Assembly: GCA_022792175.1 (NCBI GenBank)
Contig: JAAWAN010000022.1
Coordinates: 62,001 to 126,000 of the forward strand
DNA: 64,000 nt
Direction: 5' to 3'
Source: Provencibacterium sp.
Lineage (GTDB): Bacteria > Bacillota > Clostridia > Oscillospirales > Ruminococcaceae
A program made the position numbers and the translations under genes. Below the pieces are notes generated by a model. It made no database searches. It was not told the DNA's origin and saw only the letters and a program-made list of their open reading frames with translations. This document shows positions 17,711-31,202 of this stretch, piece by piece; position 1 is the first letter of the stretch; each line of letters starts with the position of its first letter.

Positions 17711-19867
17711 ATGGATATTGTAAAGCAGCTTGCACAAGAGTTAGGCCTCTCTCCCTCCCGCGTTCAAGCGGCGGTCGGGCTGATTGACGAGGGAAACACC
17801 ATCCCCTTTATCGCCCGCTACCGCAAAGAGGCCACCGGAGGGCTCGACGATAACGAGCTGCGCAGCCTGGATGAACGCCTCTCCTACCTGCGCGCGCTGG
17901 AAAAACGCAAGGAGGAGGTTCTCTCGCTCATTGAAGAGCAGGGAAAGCTCAGCGATGCACTGCGCTCTTCGATTGCCGCCGCCACTACTCTTGCCGCGCT
18001 CGATGATCTCTACCGTCCCTACCGTCCCAAACGGAAAACCCGCGCCTCGGTGGCGCGCGAGCGCGGCCTCATGCCGCTGGCCGAATTCCTTTTAGCGCAG
18101 GACCCGCGCGCGCAGCAGCCGCTGCTTGCCGCCGAACGCTATGTGGATGCCGCGCAGGAGCTGCCGGATGCAGAAGCCGCGCTGCAGGGGGCGATGGATA
18201 TTCTCGCCGAGCAGTTTTCGGATGACGCAGACATCCGCGGCCGGCTGCGCGCCTTTATCCAGGCGCAGGGCCTGCTGGTATCGCAGGGGGATGAAAAAAA
18301 GGAGAGCGTCTACTCCTCCTATTACCAGTTCTCCGAGCCGCTTCGAAAAATCGCCGCCCACCGGGTGCTGGCCATTAACCGCGGCGAGCGGGAGGAGTTT
18401 TTGAAGGTCTCGATTGAGGCAGACAATGAGCGCGCCCTCTCTTTGATGGAGGCGGCGCTTTTAAAAAGAAAGCCTTCCCCCTGTCAGGAATATGTAAAGG
18501 CAGCCATCCGCGACTGCTGGAGCCGTTTGCTGTTTCCCTCCCTCGAGCGGGAGGCGCGCGCCGCGCTGACCGAAAAGGCCGAAAAAGCGGCTATCCATCT
18601 TTTCGCGCAGAACCTGCGCCAGCTGCTGCTGCAGCCGCCGCTCAAGGGCCGGGTGGTGCTCGGGCTGGACCCCGCCTACCGCACCGGCTGCAAGCTGGCA
18701 GTCGTCGACCCCACCGGCAAGGTGCTCGATACGGCGGTGGTCTATCCCACCCCGCCGCAGAATAAGAAAGAAGAGGCGGAAAAAAAGGTGGTCGCCCTCT
18801 GCGAAAAATACCGGGTAGAGGTCGTCTCCATCGGCAACGGCACCGCTACCGGCGAGAGCGAAGCGTTTATTGCCGGACTCATCGCCGCCCATCCCGGGCT
18901 CGGGCTCTCCTATATGGTGGTCAGCGAGGCGGGGGCCTCCGTCTACTCCGCCTCCAAGCTTGCCGCCGAGGAGTTCCCGCAGTTTGATGTTTCGCTACGC
19001 AGCGCCGCCTCCATCGCCAGAAGACTGCAGGACCCGCTCGCCGAGCTGGTTAAAATCGACCCGAAAGCAATCGGCGTCGGCCAGTATCAGCACGATATGC
19101 CCCAAAGGGAGCTCTCCGAGGCGCTCGGCGGCGTCGTGGAGGGGGCGGTCAACTCGGTGGGCGTCGACCTCAATACCGCTTCCCATGCGCTGCTCAAATA
19201 TATTGCCGGCATCAACAGCGCTACCGCGCAGAATATCGTTACCTATCGAGAGGAGAACGGGAGCTTTCACTCCCGAAAAGAGCTTTTAAAGGTCAAAGGG
19301 CTGGGGAAAAAGGCCTTTTTGCAGTGTGCAGGCTTTCTGCGCGTCCCAGAGAGCGAGAATATTCTGGATAATACCGCCGTGCATCCGGAGAGCTATGCGG
19401 CAGCCGAGGGGCTGCTCTCCCGCTGCGGCTTCTCTCTCGAAAATGTCCGGGAGGAGAAAATCGGCTCGCTGCAGAGCACCGCGGAGCGGCTGGGGCTGCC
19501 GGCGCTCTGCGAGGAACTTTCGGTCGGCGAGCCAACGCTGCGCGATATTCTCGCCGAGCTGCTGCGCCCCGGGCGGGATATGCGCGACAGTCTGCCCCCG
19601 CCGCTGCTGCGCCAGGGAGCGATGGACTTAAAAGACCTCCGGGAGGGGATGGTCCTCTCCGGAACAGTGCGCAACATTGTTGATTTCGGCGCCTTTGTCG
19701 ATATCGGCGTTCATCAGGATGGGCTGGTGCACATCTCTCAGCTCAGTGAGCGGTATGTCGCCCATCCGCTGGATGCGGTGCATGTGGGAGATATCGTCAA
19801 GGTCAAAGTGCTTGCGGTCGATGCGGCGAAAAAACGCATTTCGCTCACCATGAAGGAGCTTTCGTAA
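17711..19867 (+). CDS. tex: Tex, S1-domain RNA-binding transcriptional accessory protein
   Basis: GNTIPFIARYRKEATGGLDD, LGLDPAYRTGCKLAVVD, C-terminal S1 domain GMVLSGTVRNIVDFGAFVDIGVHQDGLVHISQLS. Confidence 0.96.
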   Translation: MDIVKQLAQELGLSPSRVQAAVGLIDEGNTIPFIARYRKEATGGLDDNELRSLDERLSYLRALEKRKEEVLSLIEEQGKLSDALRSSIAAATTLAALDDLYRPYRPKRKTRASVARERGLMPLAEFLLAQDPRAQQPLLAAERYVDAAQELPDAEAALQGAMDILAEQFSDDADIRGRLRAFIQAQGLLVSQGDEKKESVYSSYYQFSEPLRKIAAHRVLAINRGEREEFLKVSIEADNERALSLMEAALLKRKPSPCQEYVKAAIRDCWSRLLFPSLEREARAALTEKAEKAAIHLFAQNLRQLLLQPPLKGRVVLGLDPAYRTGCKLAVVDPTGKVLDTAVVYPTPPQNKKEEAEKKVVALCEKYRVEVVSIGNGTATGESEAFIAGLIAAHPGLGLSYMVVSEAGASVYSASKLAAEEFPQFDVSLRSAASIARRLQDPLAELVKIDPKAIGVGQYQHDMPQRELSEALGGVVEGAVNSVGVDLNTASHALLKYIAGINSATAQNIVTYREENGSFHSRKELLKVKGLGKKAFLQCAGFLRVPESENILDNTAVHPESYAAAEGLLSRCGFSLENVREEKIGSLQSTAERLGLPALCEELSVGEPTLRDILAELLRPGRDMRDSLPPPLLRQGAMDLKDLREGMVLSGTVRNIVDFGAFVDIGVHQDGLVHISQLSERYVAHPLDAVHVGDIVKVKVLAVDAAKKRISLTMKELS

Positions 19868-19889
19868 GGCGCAAAAGGAGGATGCCGCT

Positions 19890-20336
19890 TTGGAGATGAA
19901 GAAAGTCAGCCGCCGCGCCCTGCTGCTCTGGCGGATACGGTTAAGCCTTCTGGTGCTGGTCTGCCCTTTTCTCATCGCGCTTTTTTTCCCGGCCGCCCCG
20001 GTCTGGACAGCGGTGCTCACCATTTTATGGATTGTCTTTTATCTGCTGATGTTCCTCCTCTATTATCCGGTTAAATACTGGAAGCTCTGCTATGCCATTA
20101 CCGAAACCAGCCTTATTATCAAATGCGGGGTTTTTTATAACCGCATGAAGGCGATGCAGCTGCAGAATATCCAGCATGTCACCACCGGGGCCTCCCCGCT
20201 TGCGCGGGCGCTGGGGCTCTGCTCGCTGCAGGTATGGGGGGCGGGCGGCATCGTCTATATCCCGGGACTCTCAAAGGAGGCGGGTGCCAGGCTGTGCGGG
20301 CAGCTTGCGCACGCCGAAAAGGGGGGAAGCAGATGA
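19890..20336 (+). CDS. PH-domain membrane protein (YdbS/bPH2-like)
   Basis: Two TM helices then WKLCYAITETSLIIKCGVFYNRMKAMQLQNIQHV; TTG start with AGGAGG. Confidence 0.75.
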   Translation: MEMKKVSRRALLLWRIRLSLLVLVCPFLIALFFPAAPVWTAVLTILWIVFYLLMFLLYYPVKYWKLCYAITETSLIIKCGVFYNRMKAMQLQNIQHVTTGASPLARALGLCSLQVWGAGGIVYIPGLSKEAGARLCGQLAHAEKGGSR

Positions 20337-21772
20337 AGGAGGAGTGGCGGCATTCCCATCCCTTTTTAATTCTGCATAACCTCAAGGGCTTTTTCTATAT
20401 GCTGATTATCCCGCTGGTGCGCGGCTTTGTGACCGCCTTCGGCGGCGGGCTGGCCGCCTGGCTGAACAGCGCCTGGGTGGATATTCTGGTTTTCGTTTTC
20501 ATCCTGCTGGGCTCGGTCTGGCAGTGGCGCTGTTGTACCTATCGGTTCGACCGCCGGGGGCTGCATGCCCGCCAGGGAATTCTCATCCGGCGCACCTACT
20601 ATATTCCACTGCAGAAAATTGCCACCCTCTGCGCTGTTCATTCCTTCTATCTGCGGCCATTCGGCGCCGTCAACCTGCGCGCTGATACGCTGGCCGGCTC
20701 CAAAAAGCGCAACGATTTTTCCCTCTTCGTCTCCAAATCGGAGGCGCAGCGGATTCTTCAGCTGCGCCTGCAGGCCGTTTCCTCCAGCTCCTCCCTGACC
20801 CGGCAATACCGGCCCAAGAGCCTTTATGTAGCGGCCCTGGCCGCCTTCTCCTCCTCCTCCTTTGCCGGGGTGGTCTTTCTGGCAACCCTCGTTTCCCAAA
20901 CCGGCAAGCTGCTCGGCAACGAGTTTTCCGAGCGCATCTATGGCACCTTCAGCCGGGTTACCCATCTGCTGGCCTTCGGACTGCCGCCCGCTGCCGCCGC
21001 ACTCGGCTATCTGCTGCTGTTCGGGTGGCTCTGCGCCTTTACCGTCAACTTCATCCGCCACAAAAATTTCTGCCTGCGCCGGCAGGGAAACGCCCTGTAT
21101 ATTACCGGAGGGATATTCACCAAAAGGGAGTATGCGGTCGCGGTGCAGAGCATCAATTTTCTGGATATCCGTCAGAGTGTTTTAAGCTGGCTGCTGCGCT
21201 TCTGCTCGGTGCATATTCATGCCGTCGGCTACTCCAAGCACAGCGACGATGTTTCCGGCGTTGTCCCCGCGGTGCGCACCCGGGATGTGCAAAAGACGCT
21301 GCACCTCTTCTTTCCGGAGTTTATTCCGGATAAGCGGCAGCTAAAGCACAACTGGGGGGCGCTCTTCAAATTTATCGGCGATCCCAGCTGGGGCTGCATT
21401 CTGATTCCGGTCTGCACGCTGCTGCTGCGCTGGCTGCTGCCCGATTGGGGAGACTTTATCGGCTGGGTCGGCTTCATGCTCTGCTTTCCCGCCTACTGGT
21501 TTTTAACCGTCCGGCTGATTGATTATTTTACCTCGGGCATCGCGCGGGAGGGGGACCGCTTCACCCTGCGCTATTCCTCCGGCTATTTTCTGCACACCGT
21601 CGTTTTGCCCCGCGATAAAATCGCCTGGGTCTGCCTGCGGCAGAGCCCGATTCAGTATTTCGATAAAAAATGCGACCTGCTGGTCTTCTCCTTTTCCGAG
21701 GGGGAGAGAAGGCACCATATCCGCAACCTTGACTGGCAGGCGGCAGCTGAGCTTTTCGGCCTGCAGAAATAA
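20333..21772 (+). CDS. PH-domain membrane protein (YdbT-like)
   Basis: Repeated TM-pair plus bPH2-like segments (YRFDRRGLHARQGILIRRTYYIPLQKIATL); start overlaps the preceding gene. Confidence 0.75.
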   Translation: MKEEWRHSHPFLILHNLKGFFYMLIIPLVRGFVTAFGGGLAAWLNSAWVDILVFVFILLGSVWQWRCCTYRFDRRGLHARQGILIRRTYYIPLQKIATLCAVHSFYLRPFGAVNLRADTLAGSKKRNDFSLFVSKSEAQRILQLRLQAVSSSSSLTRQYRPKSLYVAALAAFSSSSFAGVVFLATLVSQTGKLLGNEFSERIYGTFSRVTHLLAFGLPPAAAALGYLLLFGWLCAFTVNFIRHKNFCLRRQGNALYITGGIFTKREYAVAVQSINFLDIRQSVLSWLLRFCSVHIHAVGYSKHSDDVSGVVPAVRTRDVQKTLHLFFPEFIPDKRQLKHNWGALFKFIGDPSWGCILIPVCTLLLRWLLPDWGDFIGWVGFMLCFPAYWFLTVRLIDYFTSGIAREGDRFTLRYSSGYFLHTVVLPRDKIAWVCLRQSPIQYFDKKCDLLVFSFSEGERRHHIRNLDWQAAAELFGLQK

Positions 21773-21847
21773 AAATTTTGCAGCGCGCTCTGCCTTCGCC
21801 TTTGCCATATCTGAATACCGGATTAAAAGAGTAGAGAGGCCTTTTGC

Positions 21848-21893
21848 AGAGAAAGAGTATTTAAAGTATACTTTTAAAATTCGGTTACCCTGA
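21848..21893. repeat. Dispersed palindrome family P, copy B (degenerate left arm)
   Basis: agagaaagagtatttaaagtatacttttaaaattcggttaccctga; flanked by GCCTTTTGC (21839-21847) and GCCTTTCGC (21894-21902), 8/9 identical. Confidence 0.65.
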
Positions 21894-22129
21894 GCCTTTC
21901 GCCTTTTCCTGTCTGAACTGTCCGAATACCCGCATCCCGCAGCATGAATATGCCTGCGGGATACTGTTTTTCAGCGGGAAGATATCCGCAGCACCTGCAG
22001 AAAGAATGGCGGCTGCCTCGCCCGATTTATGAATATTTTTCTACTTTTTGAAATATGGTATTGTGTATTGCATAGTAGTGTGCTATGATAGGTATGCAGG
22101 GAAATGACCGAAGAAATGGGGGGAATTTT

Positions 22130-22447
22130 TTGAACACACAGTTTCGCAAGGGTGTTATCGAAATGTGCATCCTTGCGCTGATATCCCGGCGCGATATGTA
22201 TGGGTATGAGATTGTGCAGTCGATCGCGCGCTATGCGGAGATTGGGGAGGGGACGGTATACCCTATTCTGCGGCGGCTGACAAACGAGGGATATTTTAAA
22301 ACCTATCTCAAGGAGTCTCCCAGCGGCCCGGCCCGGAAATATTACATGATTACCGAAAGCGGTCGGGAATTTCTGGAGGTGCTTAAAAAGGACTGGTTTG
22401 AATTCGCAGAAATTGTTGAAATACTTTTAAGAGGTGAACCGATATGA
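22130..22447 (+). CDS. PadR family transcriptional regulator
   Basis: LNTQFRKGVIEMCILALISRRDMYGYEIVQSIARYAEIGEGTVYPILRRL; TTG start after GGGGG. Confidence 0.92.
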   Translation: MNTQFRKGVIEMCILALISRRDMYGYEIVQSIARYAEIGEGTVYPILRRLTNEGYFKTYLKESPSGPARKYYMITESGREFLEVLKKDWFEFAEIVEILLRGEPI

Positions 22448-23538
22448 CCAGGGTAGAATATATCCGGCAGCTGGAATTTTCCTTGAGCGGCAGGCTGCCT
22501 CAGCGCGAGGTCAGCGAGATTCTGCGGGATTACTCTGAATATTTTGAGGCGGGAAAGAGCGAAGGGAAAACCGAGGAGGAAATTTCCATCAGCCTGGGCA
22601 TTCCCTCCGCAGCGGCGGCACAGATTCTTTCGGAAATTGAGGAGGAGAAGGGCTATCGGCGCAAGATGCCCGAGCCCGGAGAACCAAAAAAGGAGGCTCC
22701 CGATGAAAAGGGGAACATGCGCCGGCTGAAGGAGCTGGTGGAAAGCCTTTTCCGGTTTCTGGGAGGCCTGTTTGATAAAATAGAGGCCGGCATAAAATCC
22801 GCTTTTCCTTCCGGGAAAAAAGCACCCGGCGCTCAGCCTGAGTCCGAGAAGGCCGCCGGGCAGGAGAACGTTCCAAAAAACAGCCCGCCAAAAGATGCCT
22901 ATCCTCCTAAAAGGCCGTCCTTTAAAGGGGAGTCATTTGTCTTCGCCCATCAAAAGCGGGGTTCTCCCCGCCTGCTGCTCTCGGTTTTGCTGGCGCTGCT
23001 GCTGTTTCCGGTTATCCTGCTGGCTATCCTTTTCGGCGGCGGGCTGCTGGCACTCCTCTGCTTCGGCATTATCCTGCTGATTTTCTTTATGGTCTGCCTC
23101 TTTCTCTTCTTTCTGGCGGCAGCCTTTGCAGGAAGCATCGGCTTTGCTGTGGCAGGCGGACTGGGGCTGCCGATGGGCTTCATGCTGCTGTTTATCGTCG
23201 GCCTGCTGTTTTGTCTGGCGGGCAGCGTTTTATCTGTCTGCGGCCTTTGCTATCTGATAAAGGGCCTCGCCCGGCTGATTCGCTTCTGCCTCGGCAGCCG
23301 CAATTGGGGAAAGGCGAAAGCCGCCGCCAGTGAGACGCACACGCCGAACGTTTATCAGGATGGCTGGAACGCGCCGACCCCGCCTCCGGCTCCCGCGCCC
23401 GAAGAGCCCCCTCTCTCCCCTTATGACAGCTCCGCCTATGCATCTATCTATGAAGAGCCCATTCCGGAGCCGCGCCTGCAGTTTGGGGAACAGCCGGAGG
23501 AAACCGAAGAAAACAGGGAGGAAAACGGCCATGCTTAA
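22444..23538 (+). CDS. DUF1700 family membrane protein
   Basis: MTRVEYIRQLEFSLSGRLPQREVSEILRDYSEYFEAGKSEGKTEEEISISLG; overlaps the PadR stop. Confidence 0.88.
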   Translation: MTRVEYIRQLEFSLSGRLPQREVSEILRDYSEYFEAGKSEGKTEEEISISLGIPSAAAAQILSEIEEEKGYRRKMPEPGEPKKEAPDEKGNMRRLKELVESLFRFLGGLFDKIEAGIKSAFPSGKKAPGAQPESEKAAGQENVPKNSPPKDAYPPKRPSFKGESFVFAHQKRGSPRLLLSVLLALLLFPVILLAILFGGGLLALLCFGIILLIFFMVCLFLFFLAAAFAGSIGFAVAGGLGLPMGFMLLFIVGLLFCLAGSVLSVCGLCYLIKGLARLIRFCLGSRNWGKAKAAASETHTPNVYQDGWNAPTPPPAPAPEEPPLSPYDSSAYASIYEEPIPEPRLQFGEQPEETEENREENGHA

Positions 23539-24664
23539 AAAAATTACCCTCGCCAGCGCGCTGGTGCTGGTCGTCTGCCTGATAGCGGGCACCGTTCTGA
23601 TCCCGCTGAGTATCCGCGAATTTCTGCAGGACGGAGATAAAATTATCGGCAAATTCATCCGCTCCACCGAGGTCTACAGCTTTAATGCCAGGGATATCAC
23701 CCACCTGGAGCTGAATTTTAACGACCTTACCGTTTATATCGAGCAGTCTAAGGATGACAACATCTATCTGCGCATGGAGGGGCTGTTTGCCGACCGCTGT
23801 TCGGTCGGTGACCGGCAGCGGCAGGAGGAGGAAAAAAAGATTCTCTCCCTTTTTCTCGATAACGATTCGCTCTTTTTCGATACCAGCATCCCCTATCTGC
23901 TGCGCAGCGGGCTAGCGGATACCTCTGCCTCGTGGGTGATCGTGCGCATCCCCTCCTGGATATCGGTAGAAACGCTGGAAAACCCCTGGAACATCCGTTA
24001 TACGCAGGACGTTTCCTTTCAAAACCGCGCTTATTATGAGGAGCGCCTCTGGTACACGGTGGACGAAAGCTGGAAGCAGGAGCAGTCCCGCCGGGAGCAG
24101 TCGGAATTCTACCGAAACCGCTTTAACGCCATGAACAGCGCCTTCACCTCCGAGCTGCGCAAGAATCTGGTTCAGCTGCAGACGGGGGAAATCAGCCTCG
24201 ACAGCTACAATTCCCGCCTGGATGCGGCAGCCGACGAGCACCTGGAGCGGATGCAGCAGCAGCTTTTCCCCTTTTCCTCCGCGCTTTTTGATCTGGATAC
24301 TCTCGCAACTCTGCTGGAAAACTATTTTGAGCTTTACGGTGCCGCCATGAAGCAACAGGGCCTGATGGAAAACAGCGAGGAATTTTCCGAGGAATATCAG
24401 CTGCTGCAGGAGCGCTATTCCGAATTAAAGAATGCTGCTGACACGGCTTTGGAGGAATTCCTCGATTTCTATGAGGGGTATCTCTCCGAGCTGCAGGAGA
24501 ACGAGCAGGAGAGCAGCCCGGAGCAGGCGGAAACCTCCGAAGAAAAAAATGCGGCAAATGAGCAAGCCTTCGCCGCCTCCTCGGCCGTTGAGAAAATCGA
24601 AGTCCTCTCCTCCAGCTCACAGGAGGATGTTTTATCCGCCCCTTCGGTTCATACCGAATCCTGA
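23531..24664 (+). CDS. Membrane-anchored hypothetical protein, putative DUF4097-like adhesin
   Basis: MLKKITLASALVLVVCLIAGTVL then YSFNARDITHLELNFNDLTVYIEQSKDDNIYLRMEG; third gene of a PadR operon. Confidence 0.6.
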   Translation: MLKKITLASALVLVVCLIAGTVLIPLSIREFLQDGDKIIGKFIRSTEVYSFNARDITHLELNFNDLTVYIEQSKDDNIYLRMEGLFADRCSVGDRQRQEEEKKILSLFLDNDSLFFDTSIPYLLRSGLADTSASWVIVRIPSWISVETLENPWNIRYTQDVSFQNRAYYEERLWYTVDESWKQEQSRREQSEFYRNRFNAMNSAFTSELRKNLVQLQTGEISLDSYNSRLDAAADEHLERMQQQLFPFSSALFDLDTLATLLENYFELYGAAMKQQGLMENSEEFSEEYQLLQERYSELKNAADTALEEFLDFYEGYLSELQENEQESSPEQAETSEEKNAANEQAFAASSAVEKIEVLSSSSQEDVLSAPSVHTES

Positions 24665-24677
24665 GCATCTGCAGATG

Positions 24678-24724
24678 AAAAAATCCCCAAAGGGAAGCAG
24701 CCGCTTCTCCTTTGGGGATTTTTC
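24678..24724 (+). terminator. Intrinsic terminator of the PadR-DUF1700 operon
   Basis: aaaaatccccaaagg...cctttggggattttt. Confidence 0.85.
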
Positions 24725-24817
24725 TTTTCCTCTGCCGGTATCAGAAAAACCCGGCCGCCGGCCTACAGCTGCGCGCTGAACAGATAGGCGCTGCCCGGCG
24801 ACAGGTCCAAAAGGGGC

Positions 24818-24866
24818 AGAGCATGTCTTCAGGCAGCTAAAATTCGCCTGAAGACATGCTCTTTTA
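24818..24866. terminator. Inverted repeat / terminator facing the methyltransferase pseudogene
   Basis: agagcatgtcttcaggc-...-gcctgaagacatgctctttt, 17-bp arms. Confidence 0.7.
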
Positions 24867-24870
24867 TCAG

Positions 24871-25489
24871 ACATTCTTCTGCAGAATATCCAGCGAATGG
24901 TGGGAAACTCCCACCAGGTCCGGCCGCTCGCAGATGGTGAAATGATACCTCAGGTAGAGCGCGAAGGTCTCTTCATCCATCGCATCCACCTCTTCGCGCA
25001 TATACTGGGTGAACATATCGGTGCCGATATAACTTAGCCTCGTCACCTTCAGCTGCTCGCAGAGGCGCTCAGCATCGGTTTTAAGCGCAGCGCAAAAACA
25101 TCTGCCGGCGTGTAGCGAACGGTAAAGGTCTCCGGGTCCAGCCGCCCATCCGCTACCAATTGTTTTACATTTGAATTTTTAAACATATAGTTTATAATTG
25201 CCGCACCGCTCTGGCAGCAGGCCGCGAACAGATTAAATATTTCTATATGATGCGGAATGTATTCAATTGCTTCAACCTCATAGCCCATCCGGGCCAGCAC
25301 ATGGGATCAGCGTCCCGTTCCGGCCCCGATTTCCAGAAGGCGCATACCGGGCAGCAGGGTGCGGGTCACATAGTGCATGGTCATTTCATATTCCACCCGC
25401 CCGCTCTGGAAGAGAAGGCGCCTGTCCTCCTGCTGATTCTGATAAAAATCATTGAGAGAATCGAAAAGCTCCTGCTCCCGCTTATTCAT
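24871..25489 (-). pseudogene. Class I SAM-dependent methyltransferase remnant
   Basis: [16 protein letters not shown]...LLPGMRLLEIGAGTGR then in-frame TGA then SHVLARMGYEVEAIEYIPHHIEIF; the middle of the domain appears missing and the C-terminus is out of frame. Confidence 0.8.
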
Positions 25490-28187
25490 CGTCCGCTTCC
25501 TCTTCCGGCGCTTCCTCCTCAAAATCCTCTTCGAGCGCTTCGGCTATTTCCCCGGAAATCTGCGTTTCATCGGCGGCCGCCTTTTCCTTCTCCTCCCCGG
25601 CTGCCTGTTCGGCTGCCTCCTCGTGCGGGGCGCGCGCCAATGTGACCACCCGGCTTTCCTCGCCGATGCGCATGGTACGCACGCCGCCGCCATAGCGCGA
25701 CTGAATGGTGATATCCGAAACCGGTACGCGGATAATCACCCCTTCATCGGTGATGATGATAACATCGTCATCCTCCCCGACGACCTTGATGCCGGCGACC
25801 GCCGTGCCCTTTTTATCAACGCGGTAGTTGAGAATGCCCTTGCCGCCGCGGGACTGCAGGCGGTATTCCGAAAGGGCGGTGCGCCGCCCCAGGCCGTTTT
25901 CCGCGACGGTTAAAAGGGTCGCGCCCGGATGTACCCGCGCCATATCGACCACCTCGTCCTCATCGCCGAGCGCAATAGCCTTGACACCGCGGGCAGTGCG
26001 TCCGAGCGTGCGCACGCCGCTCTCCGAGAAGCGGATGGCCATACCGCGCCGTGTGCCGATAATCAGCTCATCCTCGCCGGTGGTCAGCCGCACAAAGCGC
26101 AGCGAATCGTCCTCATCCAGGCTGATGGCGATAAGCCCCACCTTGCGCACATTTTTAAAGGCGGAAAGGGCGGTGCGCTTGATGATGCCGTTTTTCGTCA
26201 CCATCGTCAGATAGAGGTCGGCATTCGGGTCTTTGACCTGAATCATGGCGGAGACCTTCTCCCCCTCCTCGAGCTGCAGAAGGTTGATGATGTTGCTTCC
26301 CCGGCTCGCCCGGCTGCCCTCGGGGATTTCATAGCCCTTGAGGCGGAAAACCCGCCCCTTGGAGGTAAAGAAGAGGATGTAGTCATGGGTCGAGCAGATG
26401 AACAGATCCTCGACAAAGTCCTCCTCCCGCCGGCTCAGGCCGGAAATGCCGCGCCCGCCGCGCCGCTGGGTGTGGTAGGTCTCCACCGGCTGGCGCTTCA
26501 TGTATCCATAATAGGTGCGGGTGATGACACAGTCCTCCACCGGGATGAGGTCCTCAATATCCATCTCGCCGCTGACCTCCATAATCTCGGTGCGGCGGGG
26601 GTTATTATATTTGCGCTTGATTTCCAGCAGCTCGGTTTTGATAATCTCCTGAATCTTACCGGGCACCTCGAGAATACTCGTGAGCTCCGCAATCCTTATC
26701 TGCAGCTGGCCGAGCTCATCCTCAATCTTCTGCCGCTCAAGCCCGGAGAGGCGGCCGAGCTGCATGGCCACGATGGCGGCTGCCTGCGGCTCGGTAAAAT
26801 CAAAGCGCTCGATGAGCGCTTTGCGGGAGCTCGGCGTATCCGCGCTGCGGCGGATGGTGGCAATAATCTCATCGATAAGGTCAATTGCCCTCTTGAGTCC
26901 CTCTAAAATGTGCGCGCGCTCCTGCGCCTTGTTGAGGTCAAACTTCGTCCGCCGCTCGATAACATCCACCTGATGGCGGACATATTCCTCCAGCATCATC
27001 TTGAGGTTTAAAATGCGCGGCTGGCCGTTTACCAGCGCCAGCATGATGACGCCGACGGTATCCTGCAGCAGGGTAAAGGAATAGAGCTGGTTTAAAATTA
27101 CCTGGGCGTTGGCATCCCGGCGCAGCTCGACCACAATTTTGGTCCCGTCCAGATTGGACTCATCCCGCAGCGCGGTGATATTCTCCACCCGCTTGTCCTT
27201 GACCAAATCGGCAATGCCGGTCACAATCCGCGAGCGGGTGACCATATAGGGGGTTTCAGTAATGACAATGCGCTGCCTGCCGCCGGTCAGATCCTCAATA
27301 TCCGCCTTGCCGCGCAGGATAATCCGGCCGCGGCCGGTCGCATAGGCGGCGCGGATGCCGCTGCGCCCCATAATCTGTCCGCCAGTCGGGAAGTCCGGCC
27401 CGCGCAGATGCTCCATCAGCTCAGAGAGCCCGCAGTCCGGGTGGTCAATGAGATGCACTGTCGCATCAATCACCTCGCCGAGATTATGCGGCGGAATGTT
27501 GGTCGCCATGCCGACCGCAATGCCTGACGAGCCGTTGCAGAGAAGGTTTGGAAATCGGGAGGGAAGAACGAGCGGCTCGCTGTCGGTATCATCATAGTTC
27601 GGGCCGAAATCGACCGTTTCCTTTTCAATATCGGTCAGCATGTTAAGCGAAACCCGGCTCATGCGCGCCTCGGTGTAACGCTGGGCGGCCGGCGGGTCGC
27701 CATCCTGCGAGCCAAAGTTGCCCTGCCCCTCTACCAGCGGATAGCGCAGCGAAAAGGTCTGCGCCAGGCGCACCAGCGCATCATAAACAGAGGCATCCCC
27801 ATGCGGATGATAGTGCGCGAGCACCGAGCCGACGGTATAGGCCGATTTTCGGAAGGCCTTGTCCGGTGTGATGCCATCCTTATACATGCTGTATAAAATG
27901 CGCCGGTGTACCGGCTTTAACCCGTCGCGCACATCCGGCAGCGCGCGGGCAGTGATGACCGACATCGAATAATCAATAAAGGACTTGCGCATCTCCTTGC
28001 GGATTTCCACCTGAATAATGCGGGTCCCATCGTCGCTCCCATCCCCGCCCCCGTTACTGGAAGCCTCCAGCACTTCGCTGTCCGCTGTCTCCTCCGAAAG
28101 GTGCGGCTGGCCGGACTGCTCGCCGGCGGTGTTTCTTTCCGGCTCATCCTGCTGCCGAATATCGTTATCTTTTCGTTCGTCCTGCAT
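25482..28187 (-). CDS. gyrA: DNA gyrase subunit A
   Basis: [61 protein letters not shown]. Confidence 0.98.
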   Translation of the reverse strand: MQDERKDNDIRQQDEPERNTAGEQSGQPHLSEETADSEVLEASSNGGGDGSDDGTRIIQVEIRKEMRKSFIDYSMSVITARALPDVRDGLKPVHRRILYSMYKDGITPDKAFRKSAYTVGSVLAHYHPHGDASVYDALVRLAQTFSLRYPLVEGQGNFGSQDGDPPAAQRYTEARMSRVSLNMLTDIEKETVDFGPNYDDTDSEPLVLPSRFPNLLCNGSSGIAVGMATNIPPHNLGEVIDATVHLIDHPDCGLSELMEHLRGPDFPTGGQIMGRSGIRAAYATGRGRIILRGKADIEDLTGGRQRIVITETPYMVTRSRIVTGIADLVKDKRVENITALRDESNLDGTKIVVELRRDANAQVILNQLYSFTLLQDTVGVIMLALVNGQPRILNLKMMLEEYVRHQVDVIERRTKFDLNKAQERAHILEGLKRAIDLIDEIIATIRRSADTPSSRKALIERFDFTEPQAAAIVAMQLGRLSGLERQKIEDELGQLQIRIAELTSILEVPGKIQEIIKTELLEIKRKYNNPRRTEIMEVSGEMDIEDLIPVEDCVITRTYYGYMKRQPVETYHTQRRGGRGISGLSRREEDFVEDLFICSTHDYILFFTSKGRVFRLKGYEIPEGSRASRGSNIINLLQLEEGEKVSAMIQVKDPNADLYLTMVTKNGIIKRTALSAFKNVRKVGLIAISLDEDDSLRFVRLTTGEDELIIGTRRGMAIRFSESGVRTLGRTARGVKAIALGDEDEVVDMARVHPGATLLTVAENGLGRRTALSEYRLQSRGGKGILNYRVDKKGTAVAGIKVVGEDDDVIIITDEGVIIRVPVSDITIQSRYGGGVRTMRIGEESRVVTLARAPHEEAAEQAAGEEKEKAAADETQISGEIAEALEEDFEEEAPEEEADDE

Positions 28188-28305
28188 ATGTCTGCTCCAT
28201 TCCTTTCTTTAGGACATCGTTCCCCTGGCAGTGCTTTTTCTGTAGAGGTCCCTTTCAGGCTGCTGCCTGCGGGACCGGAGGATGAGGGCCGCTGCGGCCG
28301 GAAAA

Positions 28306-28827
28306 TCAGCCGGAATACCGGTAATTCTTTCCGAACCGTTCGCTCCAGAAATGGCTGAGCGAAGCCGCCTGTTCATCGGTTAATGCTTCTTTGGGGAGAA
28401 CAAACTGCTCCCCCTCCCGATAGAGGATGCGAAAGCAGCTCTCCGTTTCAAAAACCTCCAGCTTTTCGCTATAGGAAATGTTCTCTTCTCTCCCGGCAGT
28501 CTGAAAGGAAAACCCATCCTCCCGAAAGAAAACGCGGTATTCCTTCCCCTCATTATAGAGCCGGTCTACCGCCTTCATCCCCTCATCCGATCTGCGCGAA
28601 TAGAAGAGGACGAAACAGAAGACGGCAGCACAAACGACACTCAGAAAAACCGGCAGCGCCTTATTCTGCTCTCCTGGAATGGCCAACAGAAAATTGATGG
28701 TCAAAACGGCGAGAATCAGCAGATAAAGCCGGTAGCGCTTTTTCCCTGCGCGCAGCCAGCGGCTGAGCCAATCGCGGTCATAACGGAAAACGGCGGCAAT
28801 ATTTTGAAAAGCGCAGTCCTTTTCCAT
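28306..28827 (-). CDS. Small membrane protein, YcxB-like C-terminal domain
   Basis: Two TM segments then EYRVFFREDGFSFQTAGREENISYSEKLEVFETESCFRILY. Confidence 0.5.
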   Translation of the reverse strand: MEKDCAFQNIAAVFRYDRDWLSRWLRAGKKRYRLYLLILAVLTINFLLAIPGEQNKALPVFLSVVCAAVFCFVLFYSRRSDEGMKAVDRLYNEGKEYRVFFREDGFSFQTAGREENISYSEKLEVFETESCFRILYREGEQFVLPKEALTDEQAASLSHFWSERFGKNYRYSG

Positions 28828-28860
28828 AAAAACAGTTTCTTCCTTTCCCCGGTCACCCTT

Positions 28861-31165
<2,305 letters not shown>

Positions 31166-31202
31166 AAACTCCTCCATGGCCGCTGCAGGCGGCAGTCTCC
31201 CG

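Noticed and set aside
25929-26906. 325-aa plus-strand ORF
   Set aside because: Antisense to gyrA.
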